The notes under the pieces: generated by a model
The model's input: the letters and a program-made list of their open reading frames with translations, nothing else
The model's database searches: none
Told to the model about the DNA's origin: nothing
Position numbers and translations under genes: made by a program
Assembly (NCBI GenBank): GCA_910588455.1
Contig: CAJUPG010000018.1
Span: forward strand, 1 to 5,129
Direction: 5' to 3'
DNA: 5,129 nt
Source of the DNA: an uncultured Oscillospiraceae bacterium
GTDB taxonomy: Bacteria; Bacillota; Clostridia; Oscillospirales; Oscillospiraceae
Shown here: piece after piece, positions 1 to 4,414 of the stretch
How positions within the stretch are numbered: the stretch's first letter is position 1
Layout: every line of letters begins with the position of its first letter

Positions 1-525
1 GCGCAGCTCGTCCAGGGTGGAGCAGTCCCGGGTGCCCCGCTCCATCCGGTCCACGCTGACGAACAGGGCCTCAATTTTCACCCCGGCCACCTGCTTGAAC
101 AGTTCGATGGACTCTCGCACAGCGGTGCCGGCGGTGACCACGTCCTCAATGATGGCGATCCGGTCCCCGTCCTGGGGCTTGTACCCCACCAGGGAGCCAC
201 CCTCCCCGTGGTCCTTGGCCTCCTTGCGGTTGAAGCAGTAGGGCAGGTCCCGGCCATAGGCGCGGTAGAGGGACGCGGCGGCGGACACCGCCAGGGGGAT
301 GCCCTTATAGGCGGGGCCGAACAGGCAGTCGATGCCGCCGGGCATATTTTCCTGGATACAGGCGGCGTAATAGTCCCCCAGACGGGCGGCCTGTGCGCCG
401 GTTTTATAGTTGCCGGTGTTGACGAAATAGGGGGTTTTGCGGCCGGATTTGGTGGTAAAGTCCCCAAAGGTGAGTACGCCGCTGTCTTTCATAAAGGAAA
501 TGAATTCCTTTTGATAATCGGTCAT
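1..525 (-). CDS. pyrE: Orotate phosphoribosyltransferase, 3'-truncated by window edge
   Basis: This cytoplasmic enzyme joins orotate to PRPP to give orotidine 5'-monophosphate, the fifth step of pyrimidine synthesis. Translating the minus strand from the ATG at 525-523 gives 175 residues without a stop. Visible family signatures are GPAYKGIPL (residues 70-78), the flexible catalytic-loop segment FNRKEAKDHGEGG (98-110) with its Lys, His and Glu, and the PRPP-binding motif AIIEDVVTAGTAV (124-136) with the paired acidic residues E127/D128. The family is usually about 210-230 residues, so roughly 40-50 residues lie outside the window. The start is supported by GAGGAG (complement of about 534-539), eight bases upstream, and by the N-terminus MTDYQKEFISFM, which is typical of the family. 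It is transcribed away from the small genes at 707-1186 from its own promoter. I see no frameshift or missing key residue in the visible part. Confidence 0.95.
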   Translation of the reverse strand, partial: MTDYQKEFISFMKDSGVLTFGDFTTKSGRKTPYFVNTGNYKTGAQAARLGDYYAACIQENMPGGIDCLFGPAYKGIPLAVSAAASLYRAYGRDLPYCFNRKEAKDHGEGGSLVGYKPQDGDRIAIIEDVVTAGTAVRESIELFKQVAGVKIEALFVSVDRMERGTRDCSTLDELR

Positions 526-559
526 GGAATGTTCTCCTCTCACTCATTTTGATTTTATT

Positions 560-589
560 ATTATAGCATACCGGGGGGCCGGAAGCCAA
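560..589 (-). promoter_or_regulatory. pyrE promoter with extended -10
   Basis: Read on the minus strand, 565-560 is a perfect TATAAT preceded by TGC, giving an extended -10 (TGCTATAAT). An 18-base spacer leads to TTGGCT at 589-584, a 4/6 match to the -35 consensus. Transcription would begin near 553, giving a short leader of about 28 bases before the pyrE ATG. That leader is too short for a PyrR-type attenuator. Confidence 0.75.
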
Positions 590-607
590 TACCCAGGGAC
601 AATTATT

Positions 608-636
608 TGTAGGGGCGGCCAGAGGCCGCCCCTACA
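608..636. repeat. Perfect 13-bp palindrome, REP-like intergenic element
   Basis: TGTAGGGGCGGCC (608-620) is followed by a three-base spacer AGA and its exact reverse complement (624-636). It lies upstream of both flanking genes, between two divergent promoters, so it cannot be terminating either one. No T run follows on the plus strand. The core AGGGGCGGCC/GGCCGCC recurs in the hairpin at 3776-3800. This suggests a dispersed short palindromic repeat family rather than a site specific to this locus, though dispersal across the genome is inference. Confidence 0.75.
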
Positions 637-656
637 TGGGACATCCTAAAATCATC

Positions 657-685
657 TTGACAGATCAACTAAGTGGTGATATTAT
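657..685 (+). promoter_or_regulatory. Strong sigma-A promoter for the small RHH gene
   Basis: A perfect TTGACA (657-662), a 17-base spacer, and TATTAT (680-685, 5/6) form a near-ideal promoter. Transcription should start near 691-693, almost on the Shine-Dalgarno sequence, leaving a leader of only about 15 bases. ACAGAT (660-665) and ATCTGT (684-689) are inverted repeats around the -10/-35 spacer, with ATCA (664-667) and TGAT (677-680) nested inside. This is a plausible operator for autoregulation by the ribbon-helix-helix protein encoded next. Confidence 0.8.
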
Positions 686-690
686 CTGTA

Positions 691-700
691 AAAGGAGGTG
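691..700 (+). promoter_or_regulatory. Ribosome binding site fixing a TTG start
   Basis: AAAGGAGGTG is close to a perfect match to the 16S rRNA anti-Shine-Dalgarno and lies six bases before the TTG at 707-709. No ATG or GTG is suitably placed, so this site decides the start of the 51-codon gene. Confidence 0.85.
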
Positions 701-706
701 ATTAAA

Positions 707-862
707 TTGTCCCCCAGACCAATAGCCAACAGCGAAAGGACAAATGTTTTCTTTTCTCCTGAGGTGATGGAACAGCTCAGAACCCTGGCCGCAAAAAAGG
801 GAACATCCGTAAGCGGATTGATCCGCATGATTGTCCTGGAGTATTTGGCGCAAGAAAAATAG
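707..862 (+). CDS. Small ribbon-helix-helix (CopG/Arc-type) DNA-binding protein
   Basis: This 51-residue protein starts at TTG and is probably a dimeric transcriptional regulator. The layout fits the ribbon-helix-helix fold: a basic N-terminal arm, a strand RTNVFFS (residues 11-17) whose alternating residues would enter the DNA major groove, a first helix from P18 to K31, a turn KGTSVS (31-36), and a second helix from G37 to Q49. The conserved G-x-S-x-S turn and the hydrophobic LIRMIVLEYL helix are typical. The start is set by a strong Shine-Dalgarno. The gene has its own near-consensus promoter with inverted repeats, which suggests autorepression. RHH proteins of this size are often antitoxins or plasmid and element regulators. 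The neighbour at 974-1186 is not a recognised toxin, so that role is unproven. The fold assignment rests on pattern reading, not on a profile search. Confidence 0.82.
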   Translation: MSPRPIANSERTNVFFSPEVMEQLRTLAAKKGTSVSGLIRMIVLEYLAQEK

Positions 863-898
863 AGTGTTGGCGCCCTCAGAAAGCAAACCAACACTCTA
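860..898 (+). repeat. 11-bp inverted repeat overlapping the RHH stop codon
   Basis: TAGAGTGTTGG (860-870) and CCAACACTCTA (888-898) are exact reverse complements separated by 17 bases. The left arm includes the TAG stop. The 3' arm is not followed by a T run, so it is not a standard intrinsic terminator. It could be an RNA hairpin protecting or processing the RHH message, or a DNA operator. Confidence 0.7.
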
Positions 899-906
899 CC
901 CACAAA

Positions 907-949
907 CCCCGAGAGGCTTGATAAATCTTATTCTATCAGACCTCCGGGG
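907..949 (+). repeat. Long imperfect hairpin just upstream of the 70-residue ORF
   Basis: CCCCGAGAGG (907-916) pairs with CCTCCGGGG (941-949) as nine base pairs if A912 bulges out. Inside this, TGATA (919-923) pairs with TATCA (934-938), around a ten-base loop. The hairpin ends ten bases before the AGGAGG of the next gene and has no T tract. It may be an mRNA structure separating the two small genes. Confidence 0.6.
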
Positions 950-973
950 GAAAATCAATAGGAGGTTTTTTTA

Positions 974-1186
974 ATGTATTCAAAATCATTTCTGCATGAA
1001 TTGCAGCGAATCCAGTGCGACCTGTCCGGCGGGATCAAAACCCTGGGACAAGTGGAGGTGATGCTCTCCGAGGAGTGCTTGCCCAACCATTATTCCGAAA
1101 TGCTCCATGTAATCCATACTTATATGCAAGGGGTTCATAAGGACTTGCGCTTGTGCATTCAGAGCTATGAGCAGAGAGAATTTTAA
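974..1186 (+). CDS. Small protein of unknown function (70 residues)
   Basis: I do not recognise a family. The ATG is preceded by AGGAGG (960-965) at eight bases, an excellent ribosome binding site, which is the main evidence that the gene is real. The protein looks soluble and mostly helical: a first helix around residues 3-14, a stretch with GG-x-x-T-L-G-Q-V-E (19-28), and a second helical part from P37 to the end rich in H, M, L and charged residues. It contains three cysteines (C15, C34, C61) and no signal peptide or membrane segment. No convincing promoter lies between it and the RHH gene 111 bases upstream, so the two may share a transcript across two hairpins. Base composition here is lower in G+C than the flanking metabolic genes. 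That would fit acquired DNA but is weak evidence. A toxin or element-borne accessory role is only a guess. Confidence 0.7.
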   Translation: MYSKSFLHELQRIQCDLSGGIKTLGQVEVMLSEECLPNHYSEMLHVIHTYMQGVHKDLRLCIQSYEQREF

Positions 1187-1190
1187 AGGT

Positions 1191-1217
1191 ACAGAACAAG
1201 GGAGTTCCGTGTTTTTT
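1191..1217 (+). terminator. Weak intrinsic terminator after the small genes
   Basis: ACAGAAC (1191-1197) can pair with GTTCCGT (1204-1210) with one internal mismatch around a six-base loop, followed by G and six T residues (1212-1217). The stem is short, but its position directly after the stop at 1186 and before the next promoter is right for a terminator. Confidence 0.5.
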
Positions 1218-1248
1218 CCCAAAGTGCTTTTTCTTCCCCTATGTAATT

Positions 1249-1284
1249 TGCATAAATATTCTATTGACAATGAATATTGTTTGA
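1249..1284 (+). promoter_or_regulatory. Candidate ArgR operator (paired ARG-box-like sites)
   Basis: Bases 1249-1262 (TGCATAAATATTCT) match the known ARG box pattern TGAATWWWWATTCA at 12 of 14 positions. A second, weaker copy at 1271-1284 (TGAATATTGTTTGA) matches at 11 of 14. The centres are 22 bases apart, close to the two-turn spacing of paired ARG boxes. The segment also contains an exact 7-bp inverted repeat AATATTC (1255-1261) and GAATATT (1272-1278). The sites flank and overlap the -35 and spacer of the transporter promoter, so bound ArgR would block transcription. The local sequence is AT-rich, so chance resemblance is possible. Confidence 0.5.
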
Positions 1285-1292
1285 ATTATACT
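1264..1292 (+). promoter_or_regulatory. Promoter of the amino acid ABC transporter operon
   Basis: A perfect TTGACA (1264-1269), a 17-base spacer, and TATACT (1287-1292, 5/6) form a strong sigma-A promoter. Transcription would begin near 1299, leaving a leader of about 37 bases before the binding-protein gene. That is too short for a T-box or riboswitch. Confidence 0.85.
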
Positions 1293-1320
1293 GAAACCCG
1301 TCCTGAAAAAGACGAATAAA

Positions 1321-1328
1321 AAGGAGAG
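1321..1328 (+). promoter_or_regulatory. Ribosome binding site selecting ATG 1336
   Basis: AAGGAGAG lies nine bases (from GGAG) before the ATG at 1336. An in-frame TTG at 1330 is only three bases from GGAG, so it is a poor start. It would also put an extra M-R ahead of the otherwise standard MKKF signal-peptide beginning. Confidence 0.8.
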
Positions 1329-1335
1329 TTTGAGA

Positions 1336-2205
1336 ATGAAAAAGTTTCTTGCCCTTGCCCTGGCGCTGGTTATGGCCCTGAGCCTGGCCGCCTGCGGCAA
1401 TAACAGCAATCCCGCTCCCAGCTCCACCCCCGCGGCCAGCACTCCGGCCGCCAGCACCCCTGACGCCAGCACTCCCGATACCTCCAAGCCTGAGGGCGGC
1501 GTACTGGTCTTTGGCACCTCCGCCGACTATCCCCCCTTTGAGTTCCACATCCTGGACGAGAACGGCAAGGATAAGATCGTGGGCATCGACGTAGCCGTGG
1601 CCCAGAAGGTGGCTGAGGATATGGGCTGCGAGCTGCAAATCGTGGATATTTCCTTTGAAAACCTGCTGACCAACATGGGCCGGGGCGACGTGGATTTCGT
1701 TATGGCCGCGATGGAGCTCAATGACGAGCGGACCAACGCCGCCGACTGCTCCGACCCTTACTACCAGGACCAGGCTCCTCTGATCGTGGTCAAGAAGGAC
1801 AACGCGGGCAATTTCACCTCTCTGGCGGATTTTGACGGCAAGACCGTGGGTGCGCAGACCGCCACCACCAAGGTGGACGTGGTCAACGAAATGATGCCCG
1901 GCGCGAACCTGCTGCCTCTGGTGGCGGTGCCTGAGTTGGTGAACAACCTGGTGTATGACAAGTGCGACGCGGTGGTGCTGGACGCCGCCGTGGCCCAGAA
2001 GTACGTCGAGACCAACGACCAGCTGGCGATTCTGGACATCTCCCTGGGCGACGCTGCCGAGCCCTACCGGGCCTGGGTGGCCAAGGGCGACCCCAAGGGC
2101 CTGATGGACTCCATCAACGCCACCATCGCTTCTCTAACCGACGAGGATATGGCCGCCATCGTGGAGGAGGCCAACACCCTCAGCAGCCAGGCTGCGGGCG
2201 AATAA
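1336..2205 (+). CDS. Amino acid ABC transporter substrate-binding lipoprotein (family 3)
   Basis: This 289-residue protein captures an amino acid outside the membrane and delivers it to the permease encoded next. A signal peptide (MKK, a hydrophobic run, then lipobox LAAC at 17-20) makes Cys20 the lipidated residue. A Ser/Thr/Pro/Ala linker (about 29-52) tethers the domain. The SBP_bac_3 domain begins near V56: GTSADYPPFEF (60-70), GIDVAVAQKVAEDMG (83-97), and ERTNAADCSDPYY (131-143), where R132 fits the family's arginine that grips the ligand carboxylate. D216 in the DAVVLDAAVA segment fits the aspartate that binds the amino group. E127 stands where most relatives have Ser or Thr, which could affect specificity. 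The domain is of normal length and looks intact. It is the first gene of the operon. Substrate is not certain: the ArgR-like operator points to a basic amino acid, but the family also includes glutamine and cystine binders. Confidence 0.92.
   Translation: MKKFLALALALVMALSLAACGNNSNPAPSSTPAASTPAASTPDASTPDTSKPEGGVLVFGTSADYPPFEFHILDENGKDKIVGIDVAVAQKVAEDMGCELQIVDISFENLLTNMGRGDVDFVMAAMELNDERTNAADCSDPYYQDQAPLIVVKKDNAGNFTSLADFDGKTVGAQTATTKVDVVNEMMPGANLLPLVAVPELVNNLVYDKCDAVVLDAAVAQKYVETNDQLAILDISLGDAAEPYRAWVAKGDPKGLMDSINATIASLTDEDMAAIVEEANTLSSQAAGE
1420..1491 (+). repeat. Low-complexity S-T-P-A linker repeats inside the lipoprotein gene
   Basis: The codons for residues 29-52 repeat a five-residue unit, AASTP, AASTP, DASTP, DTSKP, after a first SSTPAAS-like unit. 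The DNA repeats are degenerate 15-base units. They encode a flexible, probably disordered tether between the lipid anchor and the binding domain, and such units can change number by slippage. Confidence 0.8.
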
Positions 2206-2213
2206 TCTCAGGA

Positions 2214-2266
2214 AAACGGACTGCCGTGCGGGCGTAACCATGCCCGCACGGCCCGTTTGGGTTTTT
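2214..2266 (+). terminator. Intra-operon hairpin with T run (partial terminator) after the binding-protein gene
   Basis: GCCGTGCGGGC (2223-2233) and GCCCGCACGGC (2242-2252) form an exact 11-bp stem with an eight-base loop. Outside it, AAACGG (2214-2219) pairs with CCGTTT (2253-2258) across a three-base bulge. GGG and five T residues (2262-2266) follow. No new promoter is evident before the permease gene, so this is best read as a leaky terminator or 3'-stabilising hairpin that gives more binding protein than permease and ATPase, a known arrangement in binding-protein-dependent transporters. Confidence 0.8.
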
Positions 2267-2295
2267 GAATCAATACATAGAAGGGAAGCGGGTAT

Positions 2296-3033
2296 ATGCA
2301 GGCGATCTTTGACTTTTTCTTTCACAATCCGGACCCCACAAGCTTTTTTAACTTCTCATTTCTGCCCAAATACGCGTTTTATTTCATCCAGGGCGTGGAA
2401 TACACCCTGATGCTGTCGGTGACGGCGGTGCTGCTGGCGGTCATCCCCGCCCTGGTGCTGGCGCTGATGCGTCTGAGCAAAAACCGGTTTATCCGGGGCC
2501 TGTCCGGGGCGTATATCGCCGTGTTCCGGTCCACCCCGCTGCTGGTGCAGCTGTTCATCCTCTATTACGGGCTGTTTTATGCCATCAGTGTGCCCGCCTA
2601 TTTCCTGTTCGGCTTTATCAACCTGAAAATTTTCGTGCCCGGGGTGGTGGCCCTGGCCCTGAACAGCTCCGCCTATGTGGCCGAGATTTTCCGGGCGGGC
2701 ATCCTGGCGGTGGACGCGGGCCAGACGGAGGCCGCCCGCTCCCTGGGGCTTACCCAGTGGCAGGCCATGAAGCTGGTGGTGCTGCCCCAGGCCATCAAAA
2801 ACGTGCTCCCCGCCCTGGCCAACGAGATTATTACCATGGTGAAGGAGTCCTCCATCTGCTCGGTGATGGGGATGTATGAGCTGATGTGGGGCGCCAAGAC
2901 GGTAGCCACTACCACCTACGTCAGCCTTGGCCCCTACGTCATCGCCGCACTGATCTACTTCTGCATCAACTTCCCCGCCAGCAAGGCGATCGAGGCCATT
3001 GAAAGGAGGATGCGCCGTGGAGACAAACGCTAA
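2296..3033 (+). CDS. Amino acid ABC transporter permease (HisM/GlnP type)
   Basis: This 245-residue integral membrane protein forms the transport channel, probably as a homodimer because only one permease gene is present. Hydrophobic segments lie around residues 25-58 (one or two), 82-108, 112-136, 185-200 and 210-230, consistent with the five-helix core of polar amino acid permeases. The conserved FRSTPLLVQLFILYYGL block (77-93) follows the first segments. The EAA loop that docks onto the ATPase is present at 145-164, with E145-A-A, G151 and L163-P164. The later KESSICSVMGMYEL (184-197) is also a family hallmark. The ATG is preceded by a modest AAGGGA (2281-2286) at nine bases, weaker than the sites of its neighbours, which fits a lower yield than the binding protein. 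Its 3' end overlaps the ATPase gene. Length is slightly above the usual 215-230 residues because of an N-terminal extension rich in phenylalanine. Confidence 0.93.
   Translation: MQAIFDFFFHNPDPTSFFNFSFLPKYAFYFIQGVEYTLMLSVTAVLLAVIPALVLALMRLSKNRFIRGLSGAYIAVFRSTPLLVQLFILYYGLFYAISVPAYFLFGFINLKIFVPGVVALALNSSAYVAEIFRAGILAVDAGQTEAARSLGLTQWQAMKLVVLPQAIKNVLPALANEIITMVKESSICSVMGMYELMWGAKTVATTTYVSLGPYVIAALIYFCINFPASKAIEAIERRMRRGDKR
3002..3009 (+). promoter_or_regulatory. Ribosome binding site fixing a GTG start inside the permease gene
   Basis: AAAGGAGG lies seven bases before the GTG at 3017. A TTG at 2999 in the same frame is upstream of this site and has no Shine-Dalgarno of its own. GTG 3017 is therefore the better start, and translation is coupled to the end of the permease. 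Confidence 0.85.
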
Positions 3034-3763
3034 TCTGATTCACGTGCACCGCGTCTGCAAGGAGTACAACAAGGGCGCGGTGAAGGCCCTGCACAACTGT
3101 TCTCTGGACATCGCCCGGGGGGAGGTGGTGGCCATTATCGGCCCCTCCGGCTCCGGCAAGTCCACCCTCCTGCGCTGCCTGAATCTGCTGGAGGTCCCCA
3201 CCTCCGGACAGATCATCTTCGACGGCGTGGATATCACCGACAAAAAAGTGGATATAAACTTGCACCGCCGGAAAATGGGCATGGTGTTCCAGCACTTCAA
3301 CCTGTTTCCCCATATGACGGTGAAAAAGAACATCACCCTGGCCCCGGTGCAGCTGAAGCTGAAAACCCAGGCGGAGGCCGACGCCCGTGCGATGGAGCTG
3401 CTGGAGCGGATTGGTCTGGCGGACAAGGCGGACGAGTACCCCGCCATGCTCTCCGGCGGACAGAAGCAGCGGATTGCCATTGTCCGGGCCCTGGCTATGG
3501 AGCCGGAGGTGATGCTCTTTGACGAGCCCACCTCTGCCCTGGACCCGGAGATGGTGGGCGAGGTGCTGGACCTGATGCGCGCGCTGGCCCAGGACGGCAT
3601 GACTATGGCCATTGTCACCCACGAGATGGGCTTTGCCCGCGAAGTGGCCAGCCGGGTGATTTTCATGGACACCGGCACCATTCTGGAGGAGAACACCCCC
3701 GCCAAGCTGTTTGACTTCCCCCAGAATCTGCGGACCCAGTCCTTCCTGAGCAAGGTGCTGTGA
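3017..3763 (+). CDS. Amino acid ABC transporter ATP-binding protein (GlnQ/HisP type)
   Basis: This 248-residue cytoplasmic ATPase powers import through the permease. All the nucleotide-binding motifs are visible and intact: Walker A GPSGSGKST (42-50), Q-loop Q92 within VFQHFNLFPHMTV, ABC signature LSGGQKQR (145-152), Walker B VMLFDE (165-170) with catalytic E170, D-loop SALD (173-176), and switch histidine H202 in VTHEMGFA. The FQHFNLFPHMTV form of the Q-loop and the ALDPEMVGEVL stretch after Walker B are characteristic of polar amino acid transporters. Length matches the family's usual 240-250. It starts at GTG within the last 17 bases of the permease gene, which couples their translation. 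It is the last gene of the operon, followed by a terminator. Substrate cannot be read from the ATPase. Confidence 0.96.
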   Translation: METNANLIHVHRVCKEYNKGAVKALHNCSLDIARGEVVAIIGPSGSGKSTLLRCLNLLEVPTSGQIIFDGVDITDKKVDINLHRRKMGMVFQHFNLFPHMTVKKNITLAPVQLKLKTQAEADARAMELLERIGLADKADEYPAMLSGGQKQRIAIVRALAMEPEVMLFDEPTSALDPEMVGEVLDLMRALAQDGMTMAIVTHEMGFAREVASRVIFMDTGTILEENTPAKLFDFPQNLRTQSFLSKVL

Positions 3764-3775
3764 GTTTGATTTGGG

Positions 3776-3804
3776 CAGGGGCGGCCTTTGGCCGCCTCTG
3801 TTTT
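3776..3804 (+). terminator. Intrinsic terminator of the transporter operon
   Basis: CAGGGGCGGCC (3776-3786) pairs with GGCCGCCTCTG (3790-3800) over 11 positions (one G-T) around a TTT loop, followed directly by TTTT. It starts 13 bases after the ATPase stop. Its arms share the AGGGGCGGCC/GGCCGCC core with the palindrome at 608-636, so it may be a repeat copy serving as a terminator. Confidence 0.85.
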
Positions 3805-3814
3805 GTGCGTTTCG

Positions 3815-3833
3815 ACGGTTTTGGACCGTTTTT
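3815..3833 (+). terminator. Possible second, weaker terminator
   Basis: ACGGT (3815-3819) and ACCGT (3825-3829) form a five-bp stem with a five-base loop, ending in five T residues (3829-3833). It is short, but it follows the main terminator in tandem. Confidence 0.4.
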
Positions 3834-3849
3834 CTGTTCAAAAATCTAG

Positions 3850-3878
3850 TTGCGTCCCGGCTCCGGCTATGCTACAAT
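3850..3878 (+). promoter_or_regulatory. Promoter of the ACT-hom operon
   Basis: TTGCGT (3850-3855, 4/6), a 17-base spacer, and TACAAT (3873-3878, 5/6) preceded by TGC give an extended -10 promoter. Transcription would start near 3885, leaving a leader of about 67 bases before the TTG start at 3952. Confidence 0.75.
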
Positions 3879-3889
3879 GGACCACACTG

Positions 3890-3954
3890 CAAAAACAAAT
3901 GCCCTTGACAGACGGACATCCTCCGCGGGCCAGGGGAGAGGAGGTCTGTTTTTG
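3890..3954 (+). promoter_or_regulatory. Structured leader able to mask the ACT gene's ribosome binding site
   Basis: CCTCC (3920-3924) can pair with GGAGG (3940-3944), the Shine-Dalgarno itself. ACAGA (3908-3912) can pair with TCTGT (3945-3949). CAAAAACA (3890-3897) is the reverse complement of TGTTTTTG (3947-3954), which contains the TTG start. Together these could form one hairpin hiding the ribosome binding site and start codon. The 3' arm also runs into five T residues (3949-3953), so a terminator-like reading is possible too. No ligand or protein can be named. Confidence 0.5.
3936..3944 (+). promoter_or_regulatory. Ribosome binding site fixing a TTG start for the ACT gene
   Basis: GAGAGGAGG ends seven bases before the TTG at 3952. 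An in-frame ATG at 3877 lies inside the -10 box and so would not be transcribed. Confidence 0.8.
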
Positions 3955-4392
3955 TCTGAGTGTCCCAAATATTTCATTGTGGAGGCCTCCGCTATGCCGG
4001 AGATCTTCCGCAAGGTAGCCCAGGCCCGGCAGCTGCTTCAGACCGGCGAGGCGGCCACCGTCAACGCCGCCGCCCAGGCCGTGGGCATCAGCCGCAGCGC
4101 GTTTTATAAGTATAAGGATGTGGTCCGGCCCTTCCACGATATGCTGGAGGGGCGAATGGTCAATTTACAGCTGCTCCTCCGGGACGAGCCGGGGCGGCTG
4201 TCCAGCCTGCTGAACCTGTTCGCCGGTACGGGGGCCAACATTTTGACCATCAACCAGAACATCCCGGTAAACAACTGCGCGGTGGTCACCATCACGGCGG
4301 AGACCTCCGGCCTGAAGGGCTCCCTGGAGGAGCTGCTGGCGGCGGCAGGCGGCTGCCCCGGCGTGATTAAATGCGAAATTTTAGGCGGATAA
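3952..4392 (+). CDS. ACT domain-containing protein, UPF0735/PheB-like
   Basis: This 146-residue cytoplasmic protein probably senses an amino acid and acts as a regulator, but the function of the UPF0735 family is not settled. The N-terminal part carries the family pattern KYFIVEASAMPE (6-17), a K/R-rich helix, then VGISRSAFYKYKD (44-56), which looks like a short helix-turn-helix-type segment. The C-terminal part, from about residue 70, is an ACT domain: LQLLLRDEPGRLSSLLNLFA, then GANILTINQNIPVNNCAVVTITAE, with the D-E-P-G-R-L turn typical of amino-acid-binding ACT domains. Length matches the family's usual 145-150 residues only if translation begins at TTG 3952, which the ribosome binding site and promoter also support. 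The gene ends 22 bases before homoserine dehydrogenase, so the two are very likely cotranscribed. Bacillus PheB, a relative, lies next to pheA, so a link to amino acid synthesis is consistent. Confidence 0.88.
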   Translation: MSECPKYFIVEASAMPEIFRKVAQARQLLQTGEAATVNAAAQAVGISRSAFYKYKDVVRPFHDMLEGRMVNLQLLLRDEPGRLSSLLNLFAGTGANILTINQNIPVNNCAVVTITAETSGLKGSLEELLAAAGGCPGVIKCEILGG

Positions 4393-4414
4393 TTTTTGAT
4401 ATGAGGTGAATGAT

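Noticed and set aside
665..903. Minus-strand frames of 73 codons opposite the RHH gene
   Set aside because: They have no ribosome binding site, and the plus strand has a promoter, Shine-Dalgarno and RHH fold in the same place.
707..1186. Firm call of a toxin-antitoxin system
   Set aside because: The RHH protein fits an antitoxin, but the 70-residue partner shows no known toxin motif and the gene spacing is unusual, so the call would go beyond the evidence.
1261..1300. CodY-type operator at the transporter promoter
   Set aside because: The AT-rich dyad does not fit AATTTTCNGAAAATT well, and the ARG-box pattern fits better.
1330..1335. TTG at 1330 as start of the binding protein
   Set aside because: It is too close to the ribosome binding site. 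ATG 1336 has correct spacing and gives the standard signal peptide.
1420..1491. Tandem repeats as a possible CRISPR or minisatellite
   Set aside because: The units are in frame, degenerate and encode a lipoprotein linker, and there are no spacers.
2966..3841. Minus-strand open frame of 291 codons opposite the ATPase gene
   Set aside because: It is antisense to a gene with all ABC motifs, its product is rich in H, Q, G and L with no domain, and it is explained by G+C-rich third positions of the real gene.
3905..3933. TTGACA at 3905-3910 as a second promoter before the ACT gene
   Set aside because: At the proper distance the sequence is GGCCAG, with no -10 resemblance.
3877..3951. Upstream in-frame ATG at 3877 as start of the ACT protein
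   Set aside because: It overlaps the -10 box, has no Shine-Dalgarno, and adds a 25-residue extension not found in the UPF0735 family.
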